Below are positions 54,903-62,488 of a stretch of 64,000 nt of DNA, in pieces; position 1 is the first letter of the stretch; every line of letters starts with the position of its first letter. Source of the stretch: Dolosigranulum savutiense (GTDB lineage Bacteria; Bacillota; Bacilli; Lactobacillales; Carnobacteriaceae_A). The notes under the pieces are model-generated. The model did not search any database, had not been told where the DNA came from, and saw only the letters and a list, made by a program, of their open reading frames with translations. A program made the translations under genes and the position numbers. The stretch spans positions 744,001 through 808,000 of the forward strand of contig NZ_CP142435.1 of NCBI RefSeq assembly GCF_039830095.1, read 5' to 3'.

Positions 54903-55745
54903 ATGGAACAACCTATAATAGATGTGAAACATTTATCAAAGAATTTCAAGGATAATATTGCTCTCGATAATATCAATTTTCAAGTAAAAAAAGGAGATAT
55001 ATTTGGATTTTTAGGCCCATCAGGTGCCGGAAAAACAACAACAATTAACCTATTAACCGGTCAACTGAAGCCTAGTGCAGGAGACTTGTATATTCTAGAT
55101 AAACTTGTCTCAGAATTTTCTCGGAATGACTTAGCAAATATTGGAATTGTTAGCGATCAAAGTGGTTATTATAAAGAGCTATCACTCTATGATAACTTAG
55201 TCTTATTCGCAAAAATTCATAATACTTCCCTTGATTACTTAGAAGAATTACTGAGTTATGTTCAATTATCAGAGGATAAAAATAAGTTAGCTAAAGACTT
55301 ATCTACGGGAATGAAGCAACGCATGTTATTGGTTCGAGCTCTTTTAAATAAACCTAAATTATTATTTTTAGATGAACCGACAAGTGGACTAGACCCCACA
55401 ACATCTCAAAAAATTCATCATCTTTTACTAGAATTAAAGAATCAAGGAACAACCATCTTTTTAACAACCCATGATATGAATGAAGCACATAAGTTATGTG
55501 ATCAACTGGTATTACTCCACAAAGGTAGTATTATTGAATCAGGTTCACCTCAAGGTATAATTCAAGCACATTATAGCCAAAAACAAGTAGAAATCAGATA
55601 CAAAGGAGAGCGATTAATTATACAGTTAGCAGAACTTGAACAGTACTTGAATCATTTAAGCGATATCGAAAGTATACATACCTGTGAACCTACTTTAGAA
55701 GAAGTTTTTATTAAACTGACAGGAGATGAATTGACTGATGACTAA
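54903..55745 (+). CDS. ABC transporter ATP-binding protein
   Basis: 280 aa. Walker A GFLGPSGAGKTTTINLL, signature DLSTGMKQRMLLVRALL, Walker B LLFLDEPTSGLDPTT and H-loop TTHDMNEAHKL; C-terminal extension as in drug/peptide ABC-2 systems. AAAGGAG lies 8 nt upstream. Overlaps the permease start by 8 bp. Confidence 0.93.
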   Translation: MEQPIIDVKHLSKNFKDNIALDNINFQVKKGDIFGFLGPSGAGKTTTINLLTGQLKPSAGDLYILDKLVSEFSRNDLANIGIVSDQSGYYKELSLYDNLVLFAKIHNTSLDYLEELLSYVQLSEDKNKLAKDLSTGMKQRMLLVRALLNKPKLLFLDEPTSGLDPTTSQKIHHLLLELKNQGTTIFLTTHDMNEAHKLCDQLVLLHKGSIIESGSPQGIIQAHYSQKQVEIRYKGERLIIQLAELEQYLNHLSDIESIHTCEPTLEEVFIKLTGDELTDD

Positions 55746-56433
55746 TATATGGACACTGTTTTGGTTGAGAACTAAACAATATTTAGCCAATAAAGAGTTG
55801 CTAATTCAAATACTATTACCTTATGGGTTTGTCACACTATATAGTAAATTAATGAATATCAAAGGACAAGATGGTTTGCCGCTTTTATTTATGTTTATTG
55901 CAATGTCTTTCAGTATTGGCATAGGTATCCCAATTGCGACTATTGTATCAAAAGAGAAAGAAGAAAATAATTTAAAATCGTTATTCCTAGCAGGGGTTAG
56001 TCATATAGAATATATAATTGGTTCTATTATTTATCCCTTTTTGTTAACACTAATGACTATTTTTATACTCCCCTTAATTACGCAAACAAATATTTTGGAG
56101 ATAACACATTTAGGAGCGTATCTTGGCGTTATGTTGTTAACATCTATAAATATTGTGTTATTAAATTCTGCGATAGCTATGTTAGCAGATACTCAGGCTA
56201 AGGCAAAAGTGTATGGGTTCCCAATAATGTTTCTTATTATGATGCTACCTATTCTATCACATACAAGTGATTATATTGAATTGGTTGGAAAATACAGTTT
56301 CATGGGTAGTTATATACATTTTTTTAATAATATTGAAACATTTCATTTGATTAGTACAGATATATTGAGTGTAATTGTTTGGTTAGTAGGATTAATAATA
56401 CTTAATGCTATTATTTTTAATCACAACCATTAA
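55738..56433 (+). CDS. ABC-2 type permease
   Basis: 231 aa, six membrane helices with the ABC-2 motif region FLAGVSHIEYIIGSIIYPF. Partner of the preceding ATPase; probably immunity to or export of the peptide encoded at 54739. Confidence 0.87.
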   Translation: MTNIWTLFWLRTKQYLANKELLIQILLPYGFVTLYSKLMNIKGQDGLPLLFMFIAMSFSIGIGIPIATIVSKEKEENNLKSLFLAGVSHIEYIIGSIIYPFLLTLMTIFILPLITQTNILEITHLGAYLGVMLLTSINIVLLNSAIAMLADTQAKAKVYGFPIMFLIMMLPILSHTSDYIELVGKYSFMGSYIHFFNNIETFHLISTDILSVIVWLVGLIILNAIIFNHNH

Positions 56434-56504
56434 TATTTAATTATTGAAAGGGGTGGTAAACAATTGTATCATAGTTGATATTTTTACGAAGAGGAGGGAT
56501 TATT

Positions 56505-56573
56505 ATAGCTACGAGTATTATTTTATCTACTATTGGTGGAATTGCTATTGGATATGCACTGGGAAGTAAATAA
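56505..56573 (+). CDS. 22-residue Gly-zipper peptide with ATA start (doubtful)
   Basis: GAGGAGGG stands at ideal distance before ATAGCTACG, where an ATG would be expected; the frame gives ATSIILSTIGG then IAIGYALGSK. Either an ATG-to-ATA loss or a rare start. Hydrophobic with G-x-x-x-G spacing, like membrane-active peptides. Confidence 0.3.
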   Translation: MATSIILSTIGGIAIGYALGSK

Positions 56574-56778
56574 TTATTATACAGAATTTAATAAGTATAG
56601 TAACCTTTTTTTCTCAAGAATAATTATATTATTATATGACTTGATTAAGATAATAAAATTTTGAAAATCCATAAATACCAAGTGAAATTTGAAATCAATT
56701 GATATTATTGATACAGTGAAAATGCATTATATCATATATTTAAATTTCTTATAAAAAACTAAAAAGGCGGTGATTATA

Positions 56779-56970
56779 GTGAACGGATACTATAAATTAA
56801 AATGGTATATAGAGTTACCATTGTTTCTAATAACTTTTTTAATAGGTTCATATTTTATAGGAAATTTATTAAATATGAATTTCAACATAATTACTGAAAT
56901 ATTTACAGGAATTGTAGCTTGGATACTAATTAGATTTATATTTAACAAAAAAAGAAAAGACAGATCATAA
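56779..56970 (+). CDS. Small membrane protein, 63 aa
   Basis: GTG 56779 with AAGGCGG 8 nt before. NGYYKLKWYIELPLFLITFL, two hydrophobic helices and a basic end NKKRKDRS. Immunity-like layout beside bacteriocin-like peptides; unrecognised. Confidence 0.55.
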   Translation: MNGYYKLKWYIELPLFLITFLIGSYFIGNLLNMNFNIITEIFTGIVAWILIRFIFNKKRKDRS

Positions 56971-57038
56971 TGAAAAAGTTCATTCAAGCAATACTGGTAG
57001 AACCAATATATAATAATCATGATTGTCAAATTAAATGG

Positions 57039-57300
57039 GAAGAAAGGAAGTATATTGATGAAATTTTATGAAGATAATAAAAAATTAATACACATTATCA
57101 TAGGTGTATTGATATTTCTAGCATTTTTTGGGGCATTTGGTACTATTTATGACTATGGGAAAGACTTTGGCAGAAGTTTATATCTTTTTTTCACCTAATG
57201 ATTGAATATTGTAATCAAAAAAGAAAGACTTCACCGCTAGTGATTAAATCTAATTAATTCCTAGCGGTGAAGTCTTATTTATTTAGGTAAAATATTCAAT
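57039..57300 (+). repeat. Inverted repeat b, right arm
   Basis: Mirror of 46172-46433, includes the peptide gene 57058 and a terminator (AGACTTCACCGCTAG with CTAGCGGTGAAGTCTT, 57226-57276). Confidence 0.85.
57058..57198 (+). CDS. 46-residue membrane peptide, copy B
   Basis: Same as 46274-46414 with few changes (GRSLYLFFT instead of GRNLYHFFT). GAAAGGAAG precedes the ATG by 8 nt. One helix and an IYDYGKDFGR segment. Confidence 0.65.
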   Translation: MKFYEDNKKLIHIIIGVLIFLAFFGAFGTIYDYGKDFGRSLYLFFT

Positions 57301-57344
57301 TATTATCATGTAAGAATCTATCACCCTTCACATGAATGAAGTGC

Positions 57345-57476
57345 CTAGAGCCACTGTGTCAGTGCTTGCCCCACCTTTATACCAACGTGATAAATTCCCT
57401 GTATTAAGCCTGGAGCGAAAAACAATACAATCAGCCATTTTAACGGTTCTTTATAGTGTTCAATAAAATCTTTCAT
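57345..57476 (-). CDS. 43-residue membrane peptide related to the 46-mers
   Basis: MKDFIEHYKEPLKWLIVLFF, then IYHVGIKVGQALTQWL; charged start, helix, and IYxxGxxxGxxL as in the 46-residue peptides. GGAAAGGATAG lies upstream. Faces the 57058 copy across the shared terminator. Confidence 0.6.
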   Translation of the reverse strand: MKDFIEHYKEPLKWLIVLFFAPGLIQGIYHVGIKVGQALTQWL

Positions 57477-57536
57477 AATATCTATCCTTTCCTTCCATCC
57501 GTATAACCTACAAGAATGCTACCAATAAATTAGGGC

Positions 57537-57725
57537 TTATTTTTTCCTATTATGGTGTTGGATAAATTTGACTATATAAAATGCATACCCTAAATAAATT
57601 GGCATAGCCATTATCATCCATTTCAACAAAGGAATTTTTGCCATACTTATCATCCACAAGGCAATTATTTGGAGCACTATTGATATGATTAAGAAAGATT
57701 TTTTGTATATTAGATGATCCATCAT
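57537..57725 (-). CDS. Small membrane protein, 62 aa, immunity-like
   Basis: AAGGAGG 4 nt before ATG 57725: MMDHLIYKKSFLIISIVLQ..., two to three helices and basic end HHNRKK. The frame is open further upstream to 57818 without a ribosome site; that upstream part resembles a peptide relic (next entry). Confidence 0.6.
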   Translation of the reverse strand: MMDHLIYKKSFLIISIVLQIIALWMISMAKIPLLKWMIMAMPIYLGYAFYIVKFIQHHNRKK

Positions 57726-57734
57726 ATAACCTCC

Positions 57735-57850
57735 TTCATTAATCAACATATGATTGGAGGCTGCTAACGTTCCCCCAACAACTGTACCTGAAATAGTTCC
57801 AATACTAGGTAGAGTCACCGTGCCAACTTGTCTTAGTCTTACTATTTTTT
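57735..57850 (-). pseudogene. Degenerate bacteriocin-like peptide fused to the next frame
   Basis: Reads VGTVTLPSIGTISGTVVGG then LAASNHMLINEGG, without its own start or stop. Aligns with the intact 35-residue peptide at 59049-59156 (VVTLGSILGTLTGV...EHC). Confidence 0.35.
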
Positions 57851-57869
57851 ATTACTTTCTTAGGCTGTT

Positions 57870-58085
57870 TCACCAGTAACTGTCAATTTCTCCTTGTTTT
57901 TTTGCAATAACAAGATGACGTGTGTATACAACCAAACAAATTAAATTTACAAAGGTCGTAGTCGAGAAAAACACTCCCCAAAAATCAAATGAAGACAATG
58001 CATATCTTAACAGAAAGGCAAGCACACTGATGACTAAAAATGATATTAGCATGTAGCCATTCATTACCTTAGCTCTATCACTCAT
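57870..58085 (-). CDS. Small membrane protein, 71 aa, immunity-like
   Basis: MSDRAKVMNGYMLISFLVIS, two or three helices, end AKKQGEIDSYW. AGAGGTAATTT precedes the ATG. A remnant of the same protein sits at 46441-46530 beside the other 46-mer copy, so it belongs to the duplicated cassette. Confidence 0.65.
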   Translation of the reverse strand: MSDRAKVMNGYMLISFLVISVLAFLLRYALSSFDFWGVFFSTTTFVNLICLVVYTRHLVIAKKQGEIDSYW

Positions 58086-58129
58086 AAATTACCTCTACTT
58101 TCTTTAATCAGATTCGTTAAAACAATGAT

Positions 58130-58256
58130 CAGCTGCACCAACTGCCCCCCTCTCCAGTAATTCCAGAAAGACACTTCCCAGCACTACGCTTCTGCCATCG
58201 CTACTTCTTCTAAGAATTTTTTAACCCCCTTATTTAAGCGTTGAATAGAATATACC
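58130..58256 (-). pseudogene. Frameshifted peptide gene
   Basis: First frame: NKGVKKFLEEVAMAEA-stop; shifting one base continues VVLGSVFLELLERGAVGAAD then HC and a stop. Together a peptide like that at 59049 (VVTLGS...HC). Broken by one indel. Confidence 0.35.
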
Positions 58257-58261
58257 AGTCA

Positions 58262-58485
58262 CTTTTTTAAAATACAAAAAATAATACTATTCTTCACGAA
58301 ATGATGACACCATCCTCCGAGAATTTCATCATAAATAGCCACATCAATTGCTAGTATCTTCCAAGATGAACGGTGCAATATCTAATGACTCATACTATTG
58401 CCTGAATTGAAGAAGCATTTCTTCTCTACTACATCCACTATACCAAATATTTAACAAAGTGCTGGAATATTTCGTGAATCGGTGG
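58262..58485 (-). repeat. Inverted repeat a, right arm
   Basis: Mirror of 45309-45527; carries the same ILGG-containing degenerate peptide frame, here ending with two extra Lys codons. Confidence 0.75.
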
Positions 58486-58502
58486 ATTTGAGTCCGTGAA
58501 TA
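58471..58502 (-). promoter_or_regulatory. LytTR-type repeat (right outer, minus direction)
   Basis: CGTGAATCG (58473) and CGTGAATAG (58495), 22 bp apart; the cleanest repeat of the set. Points to the mini-gene cluster 58256-57345. Confidence 0.7.
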
Positions 58503-58525
58503 GGGAAACACTGGTAAATTTTCTT

Positions 58526-58558
58526 GTTCAAGGACTGATTTGTCGCCTTTTAACGGTC
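58526..58558 (+). promoter_or_regulatory. LytTR-type repeat (right outer, plus direction)
   Basis: TTCAAGGAC (58527) and TTTAACGGT (58549), 22 bp apart. No intact gene follows before the direct repeat at 58583, so its target was probably lost. Confidence 0.5.
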
Positions 58559-58582
58559 AATGACAGAATCACACCACCAAAC

Positions 58583-58600
58583 CCATAAGCGAACAATTCA
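58583..58600 (+). repeat. 18-bp direct repeat, right copy
   Basis: CCATAAGCGAACAATTCA, see 44653. Downstream to 58870 only a hairpin (58747-58795, like that at 44701) and no gene. Confidence 0.65.
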
Positions 58601-58885
58601 CACAACATGCGTGGGAGAAGGACGGATTTTGTGAAAAAATCTAGTTGCTACTCCTAGATACTGGTAGCTTTTTGGAACTAGGACAGCTCGGGAGAACAGT
58701 CCATTTTTAGAATAGTGCATCTGACAGATATTGTGTAACATTGATTTTTGTGCAACTAAAAGAGCCTACTCATTAAACTTGAATAGACTCTGTTTTAAAT
58801 CTGTTTTTTAAAAGTTTCACGATAATTTTACAACTTGCATTGTCCCATAAGTATTTCGACCCTTATATCAATAAGGACAGTTCAT

Positions 58886-59032
58886 CTACAACCTTTTGTT
58901 CTTCCTTAATCTTTTTATTTTATCTCTCAAAATAGAATTTTCTTTTTTAAGATTTCGAATCTGCTTCCTTTGTAAATAGATTAAACTAAACAATATAAGT
59001 ACTAATATAATATTTAAAGCTTCCGTATCCAT
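58886..59032 (-). CDS. Small membrane protein, 48 aa
   Basis: ATG 59032 after GGGAG. MDTEALNIILVLILFSLIYL, then a strongly basic coiled segment (RKQIRNLKKENSILRDKIKR). Follows a bacteriocin-like peptide by 17 bp; typical immunity-protein position. Confidence 0.55.
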   Translation of the reverse strand: MDTEALNIILVLILFSLIYLQRKQIRNLKKENSILRDKIKRLRKNKRL

Positions 59033-59048
59033 CAATCTCCCACATCCC

Positions 59049-59156
59049 TTATTGAAGACAATGTTCATAGACACCAGTCACCCCAGTTAGCGTCCCTAAA
59101 ATAGATCCTAAAGTAACAACATAATTTTTAATGGTTGTTATCAAAAATTGTAGCAT
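59049..59156 (-). CDS. 35-residue bacteriocin-like peptide
   Basis: MLQFLITTIKNYVVTLGSIL with a Gly/Thr-rich hydrophobic second half and the end YEHCLQ. No leader. Intact member of a small family with relics at 57735 and 58130, each followed by a small membrane gene. Leaderless bacteriocin or toxin-like peptide (inference). Confidence 0.5.
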   Translation of the reverse strand: MLQFLITTIKNYVVTLGSILGTLTGVTGVYEHCLQ

Positions 59157-59243
59157 TAATAATCCTATTAACCAAACAATTACACTCTATATATCTGTAC
59201 TCATTAATTGAATCTCTGAATAAAAAATTCATTATATTTCCCT

Positions 59244-59275
59244 GTTCACGGACTGATTTGTTGCATTTCACGAAG
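59244..59275 (+). promoter_or_regulatory. LytTR-type repeat upstream of 59350 gene
   Basis: TTCACGGAC (59245) and TTCACGAAG (59267), 22 bp apart; TGCTACAAT (extended -10) follows about 30 bp later. Confidence 0.7.
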
Positions 59276-59349
59276 AATCGAGGAACTGTAATTTTTTTAT
59301 GCTACAATGAGATTGTAAAAGGATATATGAAAAGTGGAGGTGACATAAT

Positions 59350-59532
59350 ATGACAATTACTGGAAAAATGGTGGCACGGTTTGTCTGTATCAGCAGCATT
59401 ATTATAATCTGTGCACTAGAACTATACAATTTTCTCACTAATCAACCCTTCAATTGGGTAAGTTTCATAGGGCTGTCTGTCTGTGCCCTCGTGTTAGTGA
59501 TACTTAAGAATACTGAACAAATGAACCAATAA
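59350..59532 (+). CDS. Two-helix membrane protein, 60 aa
   Basis: AGTGGAGGTGACATA before ATG 59350. MTITGKMVARFVCISSIIII, helix, FNWVSFIGLSVCALVLVIL. Single-gene unit under a regulator repeat; immunity protein likely but unproven. Confidence 0.65.
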   Translation: MTITGKMVARFVCISSIIIICALELYNFLTNQPFNWVSFIGLSVCALVLVILKNTEQMNQ

Positions 59533-59647
59533 CTTACTATATAACAACTTAAACAGCCCCTTACATCATGATCTTTGAACCTTGCTGTAAAGCAGTCTTA
59601 TGTTCAGTAGTCATGACATTGAGGGCTGGTTGTTTTATTTTGTTTCT

Positions 59648-60142
59648 TTATTTTAATAACACCCATATACTATTGACCATGTATAATGCCCCACGTATAA
59701 TTACCGCAGTGAAAAAAGATTTCTTAGACATTTCCCTTCTATACAATAATCCCGCAAAAAATAATAGACCTAACACGGAATTAAGGATGATCGTTAGCTC
59801 CGAAGATAAATCAATATATTCTTGTGTAAACAATGTGGCTACACTTACTAATGTATCTCCAAGCAGCAAAGAGTATTTGACTTGTTGATTCACTTCCCCG
59901 GATAAGTTAACAAGAGAAAGGCCTGTCGTTAGTATAAGGTAATTTACCAGATAAATCACCACTGCAAAAACTGTCCCAATAAGTACCAAAAAAATATTAA
60001 GCTGAAAATTTGACATGTCCAACTCGGTTCTTACCGAAATTATGACATCTTGATATTGTGTATTTATCTGCTGTATTATTACCAAATTAAATGCCACTAA
60101 GTAAGGGACAAAAATCAATAAATCATCTTTCCAAGCTTTCAT
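59648..60142 (-). CDS. Membrane protein of peptide-ABC operon
   Basis: 164 aa, four helices (12-28, 48-70, 118-133, 145-160). Starts 20 bp inside the ATPase gene. Possibly an immunity or accessory subunit of the ABC system. No family recognised. Confidence 0.7.
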   Translation of the reverse strand: MKAWKDDLLIFVPYLVAFNLVIIQQINTQYQDVIISVRTELDMSNFQLNIFLVLIGTVFAVVIYLVNYLILTTGLSLVNLSGEVNQQVKYSLLLGDTLVSVATLFTQEYIDLSSELTIILNSVLGLLFFAGLLYRREMSKKSFFTAVIIRGALYMVNSIWVLLK

Positions 60143-60716
60143 ATAATCTCTCCTGCTCTATATATAATCTTGACACCTCAATATCTTGAAAAATATCACT
60201 ATGACTCACAAAAATTACTATTGTATTTAGGTCCACTAATTTCTGAAAGCTCTCTCTAATAATGGTCAATGAAGACTTATCTATACCACTTAATGTTTCA
60301 TCTAAAATTACCAAATCCCAATATTGATACTGAAATAATAAAGTACATCCCACTTTCAACTGCATCCCCAAAGATGCATCACTTGCTAAAGTTGCTAATT
60401 GCTCCCCACGATACAGTTTCTGAATGAACTCTTCATCTGGTGTTAATTGATGAAAGTGATGTAGCAAGTTAATATTATCTTCAATCGTCAAAAATGGATA
60501 AACAATAGGTACTTCTGAGAGATACAATACATTGATGTCTTTATTCTCGATTATATGAGGCGATTCTACTCCAGCTAAAGAGGCTAAAAAAACACTCTTC
60601 CCTGCGCCATTTTCGCCAATCAATTGATAAATATTAGGTCTAAGAATTAAGTTAGGAATCTGACAAGAAAAATTACCTCTAGAAATTACATTTTCCTGTA
60701 CATGTAGATCAGTCAT
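60123..60716 (-). CDS. ABC transporter ATP-binding protein
   Basis: 197 aa from ATG 60716 (GGAAGGAG 6 nt upstream; longer frame to 60761 lacks a ribosome site). Walker A LIGENGAGKSVFLASLAG, signature degenerate (DASLGMQLKVGCTLL), Walker B LVILDETLSGIDKSS and FVSHSDIF. Short, bacteriocin-type. Couples to the permease upstream. Confidence 0.87.
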   Translation of the reverse strand: MTDLHVQENVISRGNFSCQIPNLILRPNIYQLIGENGAGKSVFLASLAGVESPHIIENKDINVLYLSEVPIVYPFLTIEDNINLLHHFHQLTPDEEFIQKLYRGEQLATLASDASLGMQLKVGCTLLFQYQYWDLVILDETLSGIDKSSLTIIRESFQKLVDLNTIVIFVSHSDIFQDIEVSRLYIEQERLYESLER

Positions 60717-60739
60717 AAATTCACTCCTTCCAAAATATT

Positions 60740-61858
60740 TTACACATAGTGACTTATCCATATTGCTAGTATGATCAGTATACTTGTGAGAAATTGGAAA
60801 AGTATTTGTCCACTACGACTCTTTACTTTAAATAGATGTTCTTGCAAATAATAATATTCAACCGAACAAATTGCTTGTACGACCAATATTATCCCTCCTA
60901 CCAATAATTGTCCTAGAAGTATACTTACAATAATTGTCATCAACATAAATGGGATTGTCGTATAATAAATATCTGAATATCTAAACCGTCTGATAAACGG
61001 TGCTTTAGATAACTTATAAAAATAATACGGCTTAATAGCTTGCGCCATCATATTTAATTTATAATCTAACAACAGTTCATGTCGTAAAACTTGATGCATA
61101 ATAATTAAAAAAAGATAAATAGAATTTCCCGTTATTACAGTCACACCTATGACTACAGCCATACTCCATAATTTTTCAGCAATTTCTTGTGGTGGAAGAT
61201 GAAGAATATATTTAATAACCATACTTTTGGTACGAACAGTACTTCTCTTCTGGTAATCATTGATATCGTAAATGGAAAATAATCTAATTACGTTCACAAA
61301 CATATACGTAATTAAAAAACAGGAGATCCCTACGAATAAGCTTGATAGATACACATCATTGAAAATAATTGCCACTATCATCATAACAATAATAAAACCA
61401 CTGATTAAATGTTTATACAATACATGCGATATAAATATATGAAACATATAGAGAATATTGCCGACTATGACTAAAAGCTGCAATATAAACAACGGCAAAT
61501 TACTGCTAACCATCAATAAAACCAATATAGATAAAGCTGGAAAATAAACAATTACTGGATTATAAGCAAATAAATTAAATAACATATATTTCCACAATAC
61601 ACGATTAGACGTTTTGAAATGATTTACTGTATGACTATAGAACATTTCAGAAATAAGAGGAGCATTATATTGAGTTATTAGCACAAACACTAAAAAAGAA
61701 ATAGAAACAGATAACCTGCCACCAATAAATGAATACATCAAATAAACACTCATCGATAATAGCAATCCTACAGACAAATGAATGATTACTTCATTGTCTT
61801 TCCACCATTTGGGATAATTTAATCGTGCTAGCTTATAAATCTGTTGTAACTCTTTCAT
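60740..61858 (-). CDS. ABC permease, large membrane subunit
   Basis: 372 aa, eight to ten helices; starts MKELQQIYKLARLNYPKWW with AAAGGAGGAG before the ATG. EcsB-like in layout. First gene of a three-gene operon to 59648 handling a peptide substrate. Confidence 0.82.
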   Translation of the reverse strand: MKELQQIYKLARLNYPKWWKDNEVIIHLSVGLLLSMSVYLMYSFIGGRLSVSISFLVFVLITQYNAPLISEMFYSHTVNHFKTSNRVLWKYMLFNLFAYNPVIVYFPALSILVLLMVSSNLPLFILQLLVIVGNILYMFHIFISHVLYKHLISGFIIVMMIVAIIFNDVYLSSLFVGISCFLITYMFVNVIRLFSIYDINDYQKRSTVRTKSMVIKYILHLPPQEIAEKLWSMAVVIGVTVITGNSIYLFLIIMHQVLRHELLLDYKLNMMAQAIKPYYFYKLSKAPFIRRFRYSDIYYTTIPFMLMTIIVSILLGQLLVGGIILVVQAICSVEYYYLQEHLFKVKSRSGQILFQFLTSILIILAIWISHYV

Positions 61859-61942
61859 AAGGCTCCTCCTTTCTTTTTATTTTACCACGCTGCAATAAAT
61901 AATTATAAGCCATCGTATCTGTGCGAAAATGAATTTATATCA

Positions 61943-62110
61943 CTAATCATTGTGTTTTTGTTCCTGAACTAGCATTATTGCTAATAAATTCAAAGCTATT
62001 ATAAACATTAAGATTTTTTCTAGTTCATAAAATTCAGGCCACATATAGCTAACCACTGCAAGCACAAATAATAAAGAAAAAAATGTAATATATAATATAT
62101 TTTTTTTCAT
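61943..62110 (-). CDS. Small two-helix protein, 55 aa
   Basis: MKKNILYITFFSLLFVLAVV, second helix ILMFIIALNLLAIMLV, tail QEQKHND. AAAGGA upstream of ATG 62110. Immunity-like. Upstream 62111-62269 has no gene. Confidence 0.55.
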   Translation of the reverse strand: MKKNILYITFFSLLFVLAVVSYMWPEFYELEKILMFIIALNLLAIMLVQEQKHND

Positions 62111-62269
62111 CCCTGTCATTCCTTTCACAAAAACACTTTTTTGCTTTATTCTAAAAAATCACTAATATTACTCTAGAATTTGCAACCAACTCCCTGATTA
62201 TTTTTATTACTGAAACAATCAAACCTTCATTCCATAAATATTTTAACTATATTCTCTGTTTATCCTAGT

Positions 62270-62418
62270 GCTTGTTGATGCATTACCGGTGCAATCCACT
62301 GATTTTCCCATTGAAGTTTACAGTCGTTATTTCTTCGATGACGGAACATTGCAAGATGTTTTAGGTAAATATTTTTCTGATTTCGTCTGGGAAGACAACT
62401 ATTTAAACAATATTTAAA
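62270..62418 (+). pseudogene. 3' remnant of a soluble protein gene
   Basis: Open frame VDALPVQSTDFPIEVYSRYF then LGKYFSDFVWEDNYLNNI-stop; no start. Unrecognised remnant at the island's right edge. Confidence 0.35.
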
Positions 62419-62437
62419 ATGTTTAAATATACACTAC

Positions 62438-62487
62438 TAAAAGCGCTGCTCCTGAACTACTCAGGAGCAACACTTTTAGTTTTTTTA
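62438..62487. terminator. Bidirectional terminator downstream of yacL
   Basis: AAAAGCGCTGCTCCTGA pairs with TCAGGAGCAACACTTTT, then TTTTTTT. Confidence 0.85.
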
Positions 62488-62488
62488 T

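Noticed and set aside
60123-60761. Longer start of the ATPase at 60761
   Set aside because: ATG 60716 has a strong GGAAGGAG at proper distance and family alignment begins there.
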